NCBI RefSeq assembly: GCF_025869345.1
Contig: NZ_JAOZVW010000023.1
Location: 1-64,000 of the forward strand
DNA from: Sphingopyxis sp.
Lineage (GTDB): Bacteria > Pseudomonadota > Alphaproteobacteria > Sphingomonadales > Sphingomonadaceae
Reading direction: 5' to 3'
DNA: 64,000 nt
The position numbers and the translations under genes were made by a program. The notes below the pieces were generated by a model. It worked only from the letters and a program-made list of their open reading frames with translations. It did no database searches and was not told the DNA's origin. This document shows, in pieces, positions 1 through 8,977 of this stretch (position 1 is its first letter; every line of letters begins with the position of its first letter).

Positions 1-77
1 CGTCATTGCGAGCGAAGCGAAGCAATCCAGGGCGGTTTACGCGCGCTCTGGATTGCTTCGCTTCGCTCGCAATGACG
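1..77. repeat. REP-like palindromic element, family A copy 1
   Basis: cgtcattgcgagcgaagcgaagcaatccag...ctggattgcttcgcttcgctcgcaatgacg: near-perfect 30-nt inverted arms; same unit recurs at 7446 and 32750. May extend beyond the window edge. Confidence 0.9.
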
Positions 78-94
78 ATGCTGGCGATGCCAGG

Positions 95-127
95 AAAAAG
101 CCCGGCCGCCTGACAGACGACCGGGCC
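95..127 (-). terminator. Rho-independent terminator for the DUF1328 gene
   Basis: Minus strand reads GCCCGGTCG-TCTGTCAGG-CGGCCGGGC-TTTTT: 9-bp stem (one G-T) followed by a T-run, just downstream of the 154-327 CDS. Confidence 0.75.
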
Positions 128-153
128 AAACAATTCGCTTTGCAAACGCCCCG

Positions 154-327
154 TCAGGGCAGCGTGGTCCGTCCGCCGCGTCCGAAGAGGAAGGCGACGA
201 CGAACAGCACGACGCCGATGATCAACAGGATTTTCGCGAACTCGGCGGAAATGCCCGCAATGCCGCCGAAGCCGAGCAGCGCGGCAATGAGCGCGACGAC
301 CGCGAAAATGATGGCCCATCTGAACAT
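154..327 (-). CDS. DUF1328 (YtjA-family) small membrane protein
   Basis: Own translation of the minus strand: [57 protein letters not shown]; not in the ORF track because it is short. Confidence 0.85.
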   Translation of the reverse strand: MFRWAIIFAVVALIAALLGFGGIAGISAEFAKILLIIGVVLFVVAFLFGRGGRTTLP

Positions 328-457
328 GCCTATTCTCCCTACTGGCGCGCGACCTCACCCTCGCCCGCGCGTCGGGCGAATTGGCCATCGCATCATCCTG
401 TTTAGATGATCGAGAAACGCGCCCCGGTGCCGGAAGTTCCGCTGCTCCGGTGGCCGG

Positions 458-1798
458 TCAGCGCAGCCGCCACTTGGCGCCGAGTTGCTCCGCCGGGCAC
501 CAGCGCATCGGCGGGCCGGTGTCCTGAATGGTGAGCTGGATGCGCGTCGGCGTCAGGATTTTCACCTCCATCTCCCATTCGGGAAGAAAGAAGGAACCGC
601 GCGATTTTTCGACCTTGCCGAGCGGGCCGACGAAATTCTCATCGAGGCTGCCCGGCGCGCCGCCGCCGCGCATCAGGCCGAGCCGCTTGCCGTCATAGTA
701 GAGCGCCTCGAAGCCAGGGTTCGCGCAAGGCTCGGTCTCGTTCACATAATAGCCCGCAACGATGCCGAGCGGCGCGACGGGCTTTTGCCCCGCCGCCTGC
801 GCGCCCGATGCCGCCCCCGCCGCCGAGGCGCATTGCGGAACGAGCGCGCGGATCGCCGCAGTCGAACCGCCGAGCGATACATAGCTCAGATCCCTCCATT
901 CATCGCCGCCGTCGCTGCTCGCGATCAGCGACAGGTCGGTGTCGCGGCCGCTGAGCAGGCTTTCGACGACCGGGTCGATCGTGCCGCTGAAATCGCCCTT
1001 CCCCGGCTCCTGCACGAGCGCCTGCGTTCCTTCGCGATCCTCCATCGAGCTTCGGAACGAGAGGAGCAGCGGTCGCCCGGCCGCCGGCAGCGGGACGCCG
1101 GCCTTCGGCACGACGGTCATATAGAGACCGCCGCCGGGCTGGCAGCGGATGCCGATCGCCGCGAACTCGGGGTGGCCGGTCACCGCCGCGATGGCGCCCG
1201 ATCCCGTCCCCGCGAACTGCCAGCGTGCCGTATGCTGCGGCGGAGGCGCGGCATCCGCATCGTCGGTCGGGCCGTCGCCGCCCTTCATCTTCGACGGATC
1301 GACGTTCCGCTGCATTCCGGTCTGCACCCATTTCTGGCCGTTCCACACCAAAGTCTGCCCGCAAACCTCCGCGCCATATCCGCCGCAGACGCTGCCGTGG
1401 GTCAGCAGCATCAGCCCCTTGCGCTTCGCGTCGACGGATATGATGTCCCAGCCGCGGACATTGTCGTTGAAGATTTCGCGCAGGCCGTTCCTGGTCGACC
1501 CGAGTATGCCGATCACGCAGCCCGCGGTTCCGCACCACGCCGAATAGCCCGACGTCGTGCAGCGGGTCGCGGCATATTCGATCACCCAGTCGGGCTTGCC
1601 GTCGTTCGTCACCTCGACCTGGGTCGCGAAACCCGCGCGGTCGGGAACGAACTTGCCGCCCTCGGCGCGGCAATCCTGCTTGAGCTGGTCATAGACCGCC
1701 TGCACCTCGCGCGGCCAGGCTTTGGGCGCGGTCTGGGCATGGACGGTGGCCTGCGTCGAGCAGGCGGCAAGCGATATCAGGGCAAGGACAAAACGCAT
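458..1798 (-). CDS. Secreted/periplasmic protein of unknown function
   Basis: ORF with signal peptide MRFVLALISLAACSTQATVHAQ after an internal Met; start moved from 1855 to 1798. Confidence 0.7.
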   Translation of the reverse strand: MRFVLALISLAACSTQATVHAQTAPKAWPREVQAVYDQLKQDCRAEGGKFVPDRAGFATQVEVTNDGKPDWVIEYAATRCTTSGYSAWCGTAGCVIGILGSTRNGLREIFNDNVRGWDIISVDAKRKGLMLLTHGSVCGGYGAEVCGQTLVWNGQKWVQTGMQRNVDPSKMKGGDGPTDDADAAPPPQHTARWQFAGTGSGAIAAVTGHPEFAAIGIRCQPGGGLYMTVVPKAGVPLPAAGRPLLLSFRSSMEDREGTQALVQEPGKGDFSGTIDPVVESLLSGRDTDLSLIASSDGGDEWRDLSYVSLGGSTAAIRALVPQCASAAGAASGAQAAGQKPVAPLGIVAGYYVNETEPCANPGFEALYYDGKRLGLMRGGGAPGSLDENFVGPLGKVEKSRGSFFLPEWEMEVKILTPTRIQLTIQDTGPPMRWCPAEQLGAKWRLR

Positions 1799-1990
1799 GA
1801 TGTTCCCCCAATTCAAAAGAGATGGATCGCGACGGCCCACCCGATCACGGCGCACGGTGCATCCGCTGCCCGGCCTTCCGCAGCCCGACCTTCCGGCTAC
1901 CTATATCCGCGGCAACGGCAAAGTCTTGATGCCACTATCAAGAATTTCTAAAGCTTGGGAAAAGCGGGCGTAGCAGGGGGTCGCAAAATC

Positions 1991-4705
1991 ATGTCATCTA
2001 CTCATTCGTCGCGGCGGCGGCGGCGGTTGTGGCGCTTTGTGAACGCTGAGTTCGACGAAGCGAGCTGGACGCTGCGCATCGGCGGCGCCCCCGTCGCGCT
2101 CGAGGGGAAGCCGCTCGAGGTGTTGCACGAACTGCTGCTGCGCGCGGGCGAAGTCGTCACCAAGGACGAAATTCTCGATGCGGTGTGGCCCGGCGTGACC
2201 GTGGTCGAAGGCTCGCTCGCGACCGCCATCTCGAAGCTGCGCAAGGCGCTCGGCGCGTCGGGTTCGGACATCGTCGCCACCGTGCCGCGCGTCGGCTATC
2301 GCCTGACCGCGCCGGTCGAGGTCGAGAGCGTCGATACGCCGCTCGCGCCGCGTTTCGCCTTCGCCGCCGGGGACAGCGTTCCGGGGCGCAAGGCCTGGCA
2401 ACTCGAACAGCCGCTGGGCGATACCGGCGCCGCGGACGTCTGGCTCGCGCGCCAGGCCAAGACGGGCGAGCAGCGGGTGTTCAAATTCGCCGACGCCCCC
2501 GACCGGCTGCGCGCGCTGAAACGCGAAGCCGCATTGTCACGCCTGGTGTCGGCCGGGCTCGGCAAGACATCGCCGCTTCCCGCGCTGCACGAATGGAATT
2601 TCGACGCAGCGCCCTTCTTCCTCGAATATGCATGGGGCGGGCGCGATCTGCTCGCCTGGGCCGAGGGCGGCCTGTCCGCGATCCCGCTCGCCGAGCGGCT
2701 GGCGGTCGCGGCGATGGCGGCGCGCGCGGTGGCGGGCATCCACAGCGTCGGCGTCCTCCACAAGGATCTGAAGCCCGCCAACATGCTGATCGACGACGGC
2801 GAGAGCGGCCGGGTGCTGCGCCTCGTCGATTTCGGCAGCGGACGGCTGATCGACGACGCGCTGCTCGCCAGCTTCCAGATCACCAATCCGGGCTCGCTCG
2901 ACACCGATCTCGGCAAGGACGAGCCGCGGTCGGGCACCCTCGCCTATCGCGCCCCCGAATTGATCGGCGACGCGGTGCCGACGGTGAAGAGCGACATTTA
3001 TGCATTGGGACTGATCCTCTATCAGCTCGTCGTCGGCGATTTCACCGCGGCGCTCGCGCCGGGCTGGGAGGAGCGGGTCGCCGATCCGCTGTTGCGCGAG
3101 GACATCGCGCGCGCCGCCGCGCTGACGCCGGGCGACCGGCTGGACAGCGCCGCCGATCTCGCGGACCGGATCGAGCGGCTGGACGACCGCCGCGCCCAGG
3201 CCGCCGACGCCGCCGAGCGCGCCGCTTTCCTCGCCGATCAGAAACGCCGCGAGGAGCGCCGCGCGGCGCAGCGGCCGTGGGTCCGCGCCGCCTTCGCAAG
3301 CCTAACCGCCGGGCTGCTCGCGACCTCGGCGCTTGCGGCCTATGCGTGGCACCAGCGGAGCGCCGCAATCGCCGCACGCGACCTGACCGAGACCAGCTAC
3401 GCCTTCATCGCCGAGGATGTGCTGGGCAGCCCCGACCCCGCCAAATCGAGCGCCGACGAGACCGTCGTCGAGGCGATCAAGCGCGCGAGCGGGCAGATCG
3501 ACCAGCGTTTCGCGGCCAATCCGGGGATCGCCGCGCGGCTCCACCTCGCCATCGCGCGCGCCTTTCACCAGCGCTCCGACCCCGACACCGCGCGCGCCGA
3601 ATATGCGCGCGCCGACGCGCTGTTCGCGAAGGCCGGCGAGACCGAAAGCGACGACGCCATCACCGGCCGCCTCGACCGCATCAATATGGAGGCGACCTCG
3701 GGTCAGCCCGACCGGCTCGAGGAGGCCGGCCGCCTGCTGGAAAAGGAACGCGCGCGGCTGGGCAAGCGCGGCGAGACCGGCCGCATGGGCTTCGCGCTCG
3801 CACGCGCCGAAGGGTCCTATGATTATTTCGCCGACATCGAACGCGCCGAGCCCGCGTTCCGCCGCGCGGTGGCGATCGGCGAGGCGAGCGGAAGCGATAT
3901 CCCGCCGGGGCAATTGCTGAAGGCGCGATCGTCGCTGGTGCTGACGCTGATGCGGCTCGGGCAGGCCGACAAGGCCGAGCCGATCGCGCGCGCGATCGTC
4001 GCCGATTCGACCCGCATCCGCGGCGCCGATCATCCCGACACGCTCGTCACCCGCCAGCACTGGCTGAACAGTCTGTCGATGACCGGACGCTACAAGGAAG
4101 CGCTGGAAGGCAGCACGCCGCTGCTCGCGGCGATGGAGAAAAGATTCGGCCCCGACCATCGCTTCACTCTGGGCCTGCGTTCGACCCGTTTCGAGAGCTT
4201 CGCCGCGCTCGGCCGCTATGCCGAGGCGGCGGCCGAAGCCGAAAAGGTCTGGAAGGGTGCCGCCGCGCAGGCCGGGGCGCATTCGCACCAGGCACTGGTC
4301 GGGCAGATCGACTATGCCTCGGCGCTCTGCCAGACGCCGCAGCGGGCGAAAGCGCTCGGCGTTGCGCGCGAAGCGCTCGACGCCAGCCTATCGGCGTTCG
4401 GCGCCGATTTTCCGCTCACGCATTCGATCCGCTATTTCACCGCCGAATGCCTGATCGCCAACCAGCGCTTCACCGAAGCCGGGCAGATGCTCGCCGCGGT
4501 CGATCGCGAAAAGACCGCGCAGCTTCTCGGCAATCCCGATTTCGACGCCACCGTCGACGTCGCGCTGGCCGAGGCCGCGATCGGCAATCACGACAAGGCC
4601 GGGGCGCGGCGGCTGCTCGACAAGGCGGCCCCAGCGCTTGCGAAGACGAAGGACGAGATTTTGCGCGCGCGGGCGGAAAAGCTGAGCCGGTCGCTGACCT
4701 CCTGA
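1991..4705 (+). CDS. Winged-helix DNA-binding domain + Ser/Thr protein kinase + TM + TPR protein
   Basis: N-terminal Trans_reg_C-like wHTH (EVVTKDEILDAVWPGVTVVEGSLATAISKLRKALG), kinase motifs HKDLKPAN and DFG, APE-like YRAPEL, hydrophobic segment LTAGLLATSALAAYAW, C-terminal TPR-like repeats. Confidence 0.85.
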   Translation: MSSTHSSRRRRRLWRFVNAEFDEASWTLRIGGAPVALEGKPLEVLHELLLRAGEVVTKDEILDAVWPGVTVVEGSLATAISKLRKALGASGSDIVATVPRVGYRLTAPVEVESVDTPLAPRFAFAAGDSVPGRKAWQLEQPLGDTGAADVWLARQAKTGEQRVFKFADAPDRLRALKREAALSRLVSAGLGKTSPLPALHEWNFDAAPFFLEYAWGGRDLLAWAEGGLSAIPLAERLAVAAMAARAVAGIHSVGVLHKDLKPANMLIDDGESGRVLRLVDFGSGRLIDDALLASFQITNPGSLDTDLGKDEPRSGTLAYRAPELIGDAVPTVKSDIYALGLILYQLVVGDFTAALAPGWEERVADPLLREDIARAAALTPGDRLDSAADLADRIERLDDRRAQAADAAERAAFLADQKRREERRAAQRPWVRAAFASLTAGLLATSALAAYAWHQRSAAIAARDLTETSYAFIAEDVLGSPDPAKSSADETVVEAIKRASGQIDQRFAANPGIAARLHLAIARAFHQRSDPDTARAEYARADALFAKAGETESDDAITGRLDRINMEATSGQPDRLEEAGRLLEKERARLGKRGETGRMGFALARAEGSYDYFADIERAEPAFRRAVAIGEASGSDIPPGQLLKARSSLVLTLMRLGQADKAEPIARAIVADSTRIRGADHPDTLVTRQHWLNSLSMTGRYKEALEGSTPLLAAMEKRFGPDHRFTLGLRSTRFESFAALGRYAEAAAEAEKVWKGAAAQAGAHSHQALVGQIDYASALCQTPQRAKALGVAREALDASLSAFGADFPLTHSIRYFTAECLIANQRFTEAGQMLAAVDREKTAQLLGNPDFDATVDVALAEAAIGNHDKAGARRLLDKAAPALAKTKDEILRARAEKLSRSLTS

Positions 4706-4802
4706 GACACCGCCGGGTCCCGATCCAAAGCGTTTGCCGATTGCAGGCGGCGGCATCTGCGCTATGGGCAACAGGTATCAGATCGAAACCGGAAAGCCAG
4801 CG

Positions 4803-5978
4803 ATGCCCGAGCCCTCCCATCCCGAAATCCGCGAATCCGTCCGCCGGCTGTGCGCCGATTTCCCTGGCTCCTATTGGCAGGCGCTCGACCGCGACCGCAT
4901 CTATCCGACCGAATTCGTTCGCACGCTGACCCAATCGGGCTTTCTCTCGGTCCTCGTGCCCGAGGAGTTTGGCGGGGCCGGGCTCGGCCTGTCGGCGGCG
5001 ACCGCGATCCTGGAGGAAATCCACCGTTCGGGCTGCAACGGCGGCGCCTGCCACGCGCAGATGTATACGATGGGCACGATCCTGAAGCATGGATCGGCCG
5101 AGCAGAAACAGCGCTACCTGCCCGGCATTGCCAGCGGCGAGTTGCGCCTCCAGGCCTTCGGGGTCACCGAGCCGACCAGCGGCACCGACACGACGCGGAT
5201 CAAGACCTTCGCGCGCCGCGAGCCTGCCCTCGCGAAGGCGGGGGGTGATGACTATGTTGTTTCGGGGCAGAAAATCTGGATCAGCCGCGCCGAGCACAGC
5301 GATCTGATGGTGCTGCTCGTCCGCACCACGCCGCGCGACCAGGTCGCCAAATCGTCTGACGGGATGAGCGTGCTGCTCGTCGACATGCGCGAAGCGGTCG
5401 GCAATGGCCTGACGATCCGCCCGGTGCGCACGATGCTCAACCATGCGACGACCGAGCTGTTCTTCGACGACCTCCGCGTCCCCGCTGCGAACCTGATCGG
5501 CGAGGAAGGCAAGGGCTTCAAATATATCCTCGACGGCATGAACGCCGAGCGCATCCTGATCGCCAGCGAATGCATCGGCGACGGGCGTTTCTTCATCGAC
5601 CGCGCGTCGGCCTATGCTTCGGGGCGCGAGGTGTTCGGGCGGCCGATCGGCGAAAATCAGGGAATCCAGTTCCCGATCGCGCGCGCCTATGTCCAGCTAT
5701 CGGCGGCAGCGGCGATGGTCGATCAGGCGGCGGCGATGTTCGAGGCGGGGGAGCCGTGCGGCACCGAAGCGAACATGGCGAAGATGCTGGCGTCGGAGGC
5801 GAGCTGGTATGCCGCCGACATGTGCATCCAGACCCACGGCGGCTTCGGCTTCGCCGAGGAATATGACATCGAACGCAAGTTCCGCGAAACGCGGCTGTAT
5901 CAGGTCGCGCCGATCAGCACGAACCTGATCTTGAGCCACGTCGCGACGCATGTGCTGAAATTGCCGAAGAGTTTTTGA
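4803..5978 (+). CDS. Acyl-CoA dehydrogenase
   Basis: EPTSGTDTTRIKT, GQKIWISRAEHSD, THGGFGFAEEYDIERKFRETRLYQVAPISTNLI motifs. Confidence 0.9.
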   Translation: MPEPSHPEIRESVRRLCADFPGSYWQALDRDRIYPTEFVRTLTQSGFLSVLVPEEFGGAGLGLSAATAILEEIHRSGCNGGACHAQMYTMGTILKHGSAEQKQRYLPGIASGELRLQAFGVTEPTSGTDTTRIKTFARREPALAKAGGDDYVVSGQKIWISRAEHSDLMVLLVRTTPRDQVAKSSDGMSVLLVDMREAVGNGLTIRPVRTMLNHATTELFFDDLRVPAANLIGEEGKGFKYILDGMNAERILIASECIGDGRFFIDRASAYASGREVFGRPIGENQGIQFPIARAYVQLSAAAAMVDQAAAMFEAGEPCGTEANMAKMLASEASWYAADMCIQTHGGFGFAEEYDIERKFRETRLYQVAPISTNLILSHVATHVLKLPKSF

Positions 5979-5997
5979 TTACCGCCTACAAGCATGC

Positions 5998-6079
5998 GTC
6001 CCCGCGAAGGCGGGGCCCCAGAGCTTCATAACGCTTCCGCCAGTCGTACAACTCTGGGTCCCCGCCTTCGCGGGGACAC
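5998..6079. repeat. REP-like palindromic element, family B copy 1
   Basis: gtccccgcgaaggcggggccccagag...ctctgggtccccgccttcgcggggac inverted arms, between convergent genes. Confidence 0.88.
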
Positions 6080-6106
6080 ACCGGAGTTTGCGGGTGAACC
6101 GGGGCC

Positions 6107-7351
6107 TTAGTGCCGCCCCAATTCCTCGCGGCCCACCACCATATAATGAACCTCGTCGGGGCCATCGGCGAAGCGCAGATGACGGACGTCGGCATAGAGT
6201 TCCGCCAGCGGCGTCCAGTGCGAGATGCCGGTGGCGCCGTGGATCTGGATCGCCTGATCGATGATCTGGCACACGCGTTCGGGCACCATCGCCTTGGCCA
6301 TGCTGACCCAGACGCGCGCCTGTCGATTGCCGAGCAGATCCATCGCCTTCGCCGCCTTGAGCACGATCAGCCGCAGCGCCTCGATATCGCAGCGCGCCCG
6401 CGCGATGACCTCGAGGTTCTTGCCGAGCTGCGATAGCGGCCGCCCGAAGGCGGTGCGCGAATTGCCGCGCTTGACCATCAGGTCGAGCGCGAGTTCGGCC
6501 TTGCCGATCGTGCGCATACAGTGATGGATGCGGCCCGGGCCGAGGCGCATCTGCGAAATCTCGAACCCCCGGCCCTCGCCGAGCAGGATATTCTCGCGCG
6601 GCACGCGGACATTGTCGAAGCGCATGTGCATATGGCCCTGCGGCGCATGATCGGCGCCGAACACGCGCATCGGGCCGAGCACCTGCACCCCCGGCGTGTC
6701 CATCGGCACGAGGATCTGCGAATGCTGCCCCTTGCGCGCGGCTTCGGGGTTGGTCCTCAGCATACAGATCAGGATCTTGCAGCGCGGATCGCCGGCGCCG
6801 CTGATGAAATATTTCTCGCCGTTGATCACCCACTCGTCGCCGTCGAGCACCGCACTGGTTTCGAGGTTGCTCGCGTCCGAGGAAGCAACGCCGGGTTCGG
6901 TCATCACATAGGCCGAGCGGATTTCGCCGTTCAAGAGCGGCTTCAGCCATTGCTCCTTCTGCGCGGGCGTGCCGACCATTTCGAGCACTTCCATATTGCC
7001 GGTGTCGGGCGCCGAGCAGTTCAGCGATTCCGACGCAAGCGGCGACTTGCCGAGTTCGGCGGCGATATAGGCATAATCGAGATTGGTGAGCGGCGTCCCC
7101 GTGTCGCCGTGCGGCAGGAAGAAGTTCCACAGGCCCGCGGCCTTCGCCTTGTTCTTCGCGCCTTCGAGCAGTTCGAGCTGACCCGGCGCCCAACTCCAGC
7201 GGTCGGCGCGACCCTCGCCGAGCCGGAAGAATTCTTCGGTGATCGGCGCGACATTCTCGGCGATATGGCGCTTCACCGCGTCGAAGAGCGGCTGCGCTTC
7301 CTTCGACATGCGCAGGTCGTTGAGTTCGGCTTCGAGTTCGATCTCGGTCAT
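6107..7351 (-). CDS. Acyl-CoA dehydrogenase
   Basis: MTEIELEAELNDLRMSKEAQPLFDAVKRHIAENVAP..., MTEPGVASSDASNLETSA, IHGATGISHWTPLAELYADVRHLRFADGPDEVH. Confidence 0.9.
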   Translation of the reverse strand: MTEIELEAELNDLRMSKEAQPLFDAVKRHIAENVAPITEEFFRLGEGRADRWSWAPGQLELLEGAKNKAKAAGLWNFFLPHGDTGTPLTNLDYAYIAAELGKSPLASESLNCSAPDTGNMEVLEMVGTPAQKEQWLKPLLNGEIRSAYVMTEPGVASSDASNLETSAVLDGDEWVINGEKYFISGAGDPRCKILICMLRTNPEAARKGQHSQILVPMDTPGVQVLGPMRVFGADHAPQGHMHMRFDNVRVPRENILLGEGRGFEISQMRLGPGRIHHCMRTIGKAELALDLMVKRGNSRTAFGRPLSQLGKNLEVIARARCDIEALRLIVLKAAKAMDLLGNRQARVWVSMAKAMVPERVCQIIDQAIQIHGATGISHWTPLAELYADVRHLRFADGPDEVHYMVVGREELGRH

Positions 7352-7445
7352 AGGGGTCTCCGCTGTGATTTGCGGCGACGCTAGCGGCAAACATCCATCG
7401 ATAGAAATGATAGGTTCGAATAGCTGATATTCGTCCATAGAATGT

Positions 7446-7523
7446 CGTCATTGCGAGCGACGCGAAGCAATCCAGGGGCGGTTTACGTCTGCTCTGGATT
7501 GCTTCGCTTCGCTCGCAATGACG
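7446..7523. repeat. REP-like palindromic element, family A copy 2
   Basis: cgtcattgcgagcgacgcgaagcaatccag...ctggattgcttcgcttcgctcgcaatgacg. Confidence 0.9.
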
Positions 7524-7532
7524 GCGGTGGAG

Positions 7533-8447
7533 TCAGTCTACTCTGCCCAACTCATCCGCGATAATCCCGCGCAGCCAGCGCAGGCCAGGGTCGGCGTCGG
7601 CCGCCTGGTGCCAATAGAGATAGCTGCCCCCCTGCTCGACCGGCAGCGGCATGTCGACAAGCTGCATCGGCCACATCGCGTCGAGCACTTCGGCGTGCGA
7701 GCGCGGCAGCGAAAAGAGCATGTCCGACGCGGCGACGATCTGCCAAGCGGTGATCGCGTGCTGGCACCGCACCGCGACGCGGCGGGCGAGCCCCAGGCGG
7801 TCGAGCGCCATATCCTCCATCCCCGGCCCGTGCGGCCGCGCGGTAGCGACGATATGGTCGAGGGCGAGATAGGTATCGAGGTCGATCGCGCCATCGACGC
7901 GCGGGTGCCCCTTGCGCGCCACGATGACGGGCGGCTCGGTGCCGAGATAATGGCGGCAAAGCCGGTCGTCGGCGGGCAAGGCGACATCGAGCGCGAGATC
8001 GAGGTCGCCGTTCGCGAGCGCTACCACCAGGTCGCGGCGGCGAAAGGTCACGCTCGCCAGCATCGCCCGCGGCGCCTCGCTCCGCACCCGCAGCGCAAGC
8101 GCGGAGAAACGCGGCATCTCGCCCGACAGGCGCACCCCGATGCGAAATTCGCGCGCCGTCTCGGCCGGGTCGAAGGCGGTCGCGGCGTCGAGCGCGGCGT
8201 CGAGCCCGCGCAGCGCCTCGCGCACCGGCCCGGCGATCGCGCGCGCGGCCGAGGTCGGCACCAGCCGGTTGCCCTGCCGCACGAACAGCGGATCGCCGAA
8301 CGCATCGCGCAGCTTCGCGAGCGCATGGCTGATCGCGGGCTGCGACAGGTTGAGGTGGCGCGCCGCCGCCGACACGCCGCCCTTGGCGTGGATCGCATCG
8401 AACACCTGAAGCAGGTTGAGGTCGAAGCGCGCCAATCGCCGCATCAT
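7533..8447 (-). CDS. LysR-family transcriptional regulator
   Basis: MMRRLARFDLNLLQVFDAIHAKGGVSAAARHLNLSQPAISHALAKLRDAFGDPLFVRQGNRLVPT; start overlaps the preceding TGA (ATGA). Confidence 0.88.
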   Translation of the reverse strand: MMRRLARFDLNLLQVFDAIHAKGGVSAAARHLNLSQPAISHALAKLRDAFGDPLFVRQGNRLVPTSAARAIAGPVREALRGLDAALDAATAFDPAETAREFRIGVRLSGEMPRFSALALRVRSEAPRAMLASVTFRRRDLVVALANGDLDLALDVALPADDRLCRHYLGTEPPVIVARKGHPRVDGAIDLDTYLALDHIVATARPHGPGMEDMALDRLGLARRVAVRCQHAITAWQIVAASDMLFSLPRSHAEVLDAMWPMQLVDMPLPVEQGGSYLYWHQAADADPGLRWLRGIIADELGRVD

Positions 8448-8977
8448 TTCACCTGCCGCTTTTCGAGCTTCCGCGCGAGCGTCCGCCGATGCATCCCCAG
8501 CCGCCGCGCGGCCTCCGAAATGTTGAAATTGGTCTCGACGAGCGTCTGGTGGATATGCTCCCACTCGACGGTCTTGATCGACGAGGGCCGCGCGTCGAGC
8601 GGGGCATCGACATTCCCCTCCGACCGATCGAACGCCGCCTCGATATCGTCGGTGTTCGACGGTTTGGCGAGATAATAAGACGCGCCCAATTTGATCGCCT
8701 CGACCGCCGTCGCGATGCTCGCGAAGCCGGTGAGCACGACGATCCGCATCGCCGGATCGGCGGCGCGCAACATCTGGACCGCGACAAGCCCCGACGCATT
8801 GCCGAGTTTCAGATCGACCACCGCAAAGCCCGGCCGCCACCCGGCCAGCAGCGCTTCGGCTTCGTCGGGGCTTGCCGCCACGCGCACCGCATAGTCGCGG
8901 CGTTCGAACGACCGTTTGAGCGTGCGCGCGAAGACGTCGTCGTCCTCGACGATCAGCAATTGCCGCCGGTCGCTCAT
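8444..8977 (-). CDS. RegA/PrrA/ActR-type response regulator
   Basis: Receiver domain (LLIVEDDDVFARTL...VVDLKLGNASG...VVLTGFASIATAVEAIKLGA) plus Fis-type HTH NISEAARRLGMHRRTLARKLEKR typical of RegA. Confidence 0.9.
   Translation of the reverse strand: MSDRRQLLIVEDDDVFARTLKRSFERRDYAVRVAASPDEAEALLAGWRPGFAVVDLKLGNASGLVAVQMLRAADPAMRIVVLTGFASIATAVEAIKLGASYYLAKPSNTDDIEAAFDRSEGNVDAPLDARPSSIKTVEWEHIHQTLVETNFNISEAARRLGMHRRTLARKLEKRQVK

Noticed and set aside
53-409. 118-aa plus-strand ORF at the window start
   Set aside because: Begins inside a palindromic repeat and is antisense to a DUF1328 gene.
2185-3822. 545-aa ORF overlapping the kinase fusion in another frame
   Set aside because: Arg-rich out-of-frame translation of a GC-rich gene.
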